Assembly: GCA_000681355.2 (NCBI GenBank)
Contig: JJNX02000005.1
Coordinates: forward strand, 1 to 63,639
Length of the DNA: 63,639 nucleotides
Source of the DNA: Peptococcaceae bacterium SCADC1_2_3
GTDB taxonomy: Bacteria; Bacillota; Desulfotomaculia; Desulfotomaculales; Nap2-2B
Reading direction: 5' to 3'
Below the pieces are notes generated by a model, which had not been told where the DNA came from, searched no databases, and saw only the letters and a program-made list of their open reading frames with translations. The translations under genes were made by a program, and so were the position numbers. Shown here piece after piece: positions 61,954 through 63,639 of this stretch. Each line of letters starts with the position of its first letter. Position 1 is the stretch's first letter.

Positions 61954-63402
61954 CTATTCTGCCTGGCAAATTCCTTCTTCCTGAACCGGTACTTTCGATT
62001 GCTCTTGCTCTTGCTCTTCATGCCCTTCTGTTTGATTTATTTCTGCCTGCACTGTCTCTTGGCTTTCTTCTTGTTTCCCCTTTTCTTGGCCTTCTTTTTC
62101 TTCAACAATCTTAGATTTTTCAATTAAAAACTGAATTGTTTTTTCTTGTTGAAGATCCTGAACAAAGGGAATAAACTGTTCCTGCTTACTTATGTATTCC
62201 CGGATAACACTTACCTCCTGACCTGTTTGGTCCGCTATCTCGGTTAACTTTTTATCTATATCCTCTGCTTTAATCTGAAGGCCTTCTTTTTTAACTATAG
62301 CCTCTAAGACAAACATTGTTTTTAAAGACATTTCCGCTTCCGGGTAAAAATCTTCTTTCAGCTTTTCACGACTGGACTTGGTCTCTTGGTAGTATTTATC
62401 TATTGTGAGATCCTTAGGTAAAACATTTTCTTTAATATACTTTTCCATATTCTGGACCATAAGTTCAGCCTGGTTATTAATCATCTCTTCTGGTGTTTCT
62501 AAAGTGGCGCTATCCACTACTCTTTTAATTATTTCTTGACGAACGCTTGCTTCGGCTTTATTCACCATCTTTTCTGTTAGTTTATTCTTAATATAGTCTT
62601 TTAATTCCGCCAGAGTTTCAAACTCACTTATATCTTTGGCAAATTCATCATCAAGCATAGGGATTCTTTTTCGGCGAAGGGACTTTAATTTCACGGTAAA
62701 TACCATTTCCTGGCCGGTCAATTCTTTTTTATAGTAATCTTCAGGAAGACTAATTTTAACTTCTTTTGTTTCGCCGCAAGACATCCCATACAATTGATCG
62801 TCAAAACCAGGTAATAATTCATTTCTTCCTGTCTCCAGGATAAAATCGTTGGCCTGCCATTCTTTTATAGGCTCACCGCCTACCTTACCCTCAAAATCAA
62901 TGGTCACCTCATCCTCCGGCAGAACCTTTCCCTCATCTAAAGTTACCAATTGAATATGATTTTTTCTTAATAATTCCAGCTCTAAATCCATGTCTTCGTC
63001 CCTTACTTTAAAGAGGGGTTTTATAATCTCAAAATCAGTGTATTGGCCAAGCTGAACTTCGGGCTTAACCATTACTTTAGCGTTAAATTTAACGGGCTTT
63101 CCTTCCTCGGTCTGGACTAGATCTAATTCAGGAGCAGAAATGGGCTCAATTCCCGTTTCCTCCACCGCCTTGTGATAAGCATCATTAACTAAAATTTCTA
63201 CGGCTTCATCTAATAAGTGCTTTTTGCCTACATGACGCTCTAAAACAGTCCGTGGCGCTCTTCCTGGCCTAAAGCCAGGAATATTAACACTTTTTACTAA
63301 CTTGCGGTAAACCTGGTTAATAGCTTGCGCAAATTCCTCTGTTTCTACTTCAACTTTTAAGAGTACCCGATTATTTTCCATTTTTTCTACGTCTGTTTTC
63401 AT
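61954..63402 (-). CDS. tig: Trigger factor with extended acidic tail
   Basis: A 482-residue ribosome-bound chaperone and prolyl isomerase. The ribosome-binding loop GFRPGRAPR is at about 42-50, the FKBP-type domain at about 150-245 (EDEVTIDFEGKVGGEP), and the C-terminal chaperone arms after that. Beyond about residue 430 there is a tail of some 50 residues made mostly of Glu, Gln and Lys, which most trigger factors lack. It heads the tig-clpP-clpX group. Confidence 0.95.
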   Translation of the reverse strand: MKTDVEKMENNRVLLKVEVETEEFAQAINQVYRKLVKSVNIPGFRPGRAPRTVLERHVGKKHLLDEAVEILVNDAYHKAVEETGIEPISAPELDLVQTEEGKPVKFNAKVMVKPEVQLGQYTDFEIIKPLFKVRDEDMDLELELLRKNHIQLVTLDEGKVLPEDEVTIDFEGKVGGEPIKEWQANDFILETGRNELLPGFDDQLYGMSCGETKEVKISLPEDYYKKELTGQEMVFTVKLKSLRRKRIPMLDDEFAKDISEFETLAELKDYIKNKLTEKMVNKAEASVRQEIIKRVVDSATLETPEEMINNQAELMVQNMEKYIKENVLPKDLTIDKYYQETKSSREKLKEDFYPEAEMSLKTMFVLEAIVKKEGLQIKAEDIDKKLTEIADQTGQEVSVIREYISKQEQFIPFVQDLQQEKTIQFLIEKSKIVEEKEGQEKGKQEESQETVQAEINQTEGHEEQEQEQSKVPVQEEGICQAE

Positions 63403-63585
63403 CTACGTTCCCCCTTATAACTATAACCAAAAACTAAATCCAATCTTATGATCTTTCTCCGTTGAATACTTATTACTATATGGCTATATTTTACCTAAAA
63501 AACTAAGTTAATTCAATAAAACTGCAAAAAGCTTTTTGAAAAGGAAGTCGTTTTTTTACCAGGCGTCCTTTAAAATTAAGCTTTC

Positions 63586-63639
63586 TGGTGTCGGAGACGG
63601 GACTTGAACCCGTACGGTTACCCACACGCCCTTCGTTTC
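63586..63639 (-). tRNA. Partial tRNA, class II (Leu or Ser), 3' part
   Basis: The minus strand ends in CTCCGACACCA with an encoded CCA, preceded by a T-arm ACGGGTTCAAGTCCCGT. The bases ahead (GGGCGTGTGGGTAACCG) are too long for a normal short variable loop, so this is a long-variable-arm tRNA. A73 favours Leu, but the anticodon lies beyond the right edge and Ser cannot be excluded. Confidence 0.75.

Overview
The window looks like a chromosome segment from an anaerobic, endospore-forming member of the Firmicutes (Clostridia/Peptococcia/Moorellia-like; I cannot go below class). The grounds are spo0A, spoIVB and a spoIVFA/spoIVFB pair, a mreBCD-mrdA-minCDE-rodA cell-shape cluster, BirA-type control of bioB, a ferredoxin-dependent 2-oxoacid oxidoreductase, several radical SAM genes and nitrogenase-like genes. 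Most genes lie on the minus strand.

Left part (1-17 kb) is accessory DNA. It holds a partial IS transposase (1-796), a TumE-like toxin-antitoxin pair (1344-1999), a decaying nitrogenase-like locus (nifX-like, nifH-like and a broken, truncated nifD-like gene, 1989-4415), bioB behind a BirA operator (4803-5890), a VapBC pair (5930-6669) and an arsenic operon arsR-acr3-permease-thioredoxin (6845-9906). Next come IS607 and IS3 relics, a two-gene AlbA/ATPase plus PHP/SMC-type ATPase unit that looks like a defence system (10699-14643), a small TIR-bounded deletion derivative (14814-15227), and a cas6/cas1 relic fused to a DUF6431 transposon gene (15354-16278).

Middle part (16.5-31 kb): DUF1614 membrane protein, an SDR dehydrogenase, a Fur-family regulator, an M20 peptidase, a korDABC operon with a MinD-like ATPase, then a cell-envelope and sporulation series (MraY-like, GT2, SteB/MctB-like, SteA-like, Spo0A, SpoIVB, NAD kinase). 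Two copies of one mobile element (17287-17477 and 27156-27464) sit here, each with matching terminal inverted repeats and a perfect 8-bp target duplication. The longer one carries a truncated four-helix-bundle (S23/IVP) gene.

Right part (31-63.6 kb): a hydrolase, purC, then a long minus-strand cluster mreB-mreC-mreD-mrdA-minC-minD-minE-rodA-spoIVFA-spoIVFB (43141 down to 33645) for elongation, division-site choice and sigma-K activation. It is followed by a Na/Ca exchanger, folC, valS, a radical SAM plus DUF1464 operon, an EamA transporter, a radical SAM protein with a transposase-like HTH, a CoA Nudix hydrolase, an SLC13/ArsB-like transporter, a substrate-binding protein, and the protein quality-control row tig-clpP-clpX-lon. 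A partial tRNA closes the window.

Short repeats are scattered through the window. At least two families have become part of coding sequences (rodA and folC), and another lies just upstream of minD.
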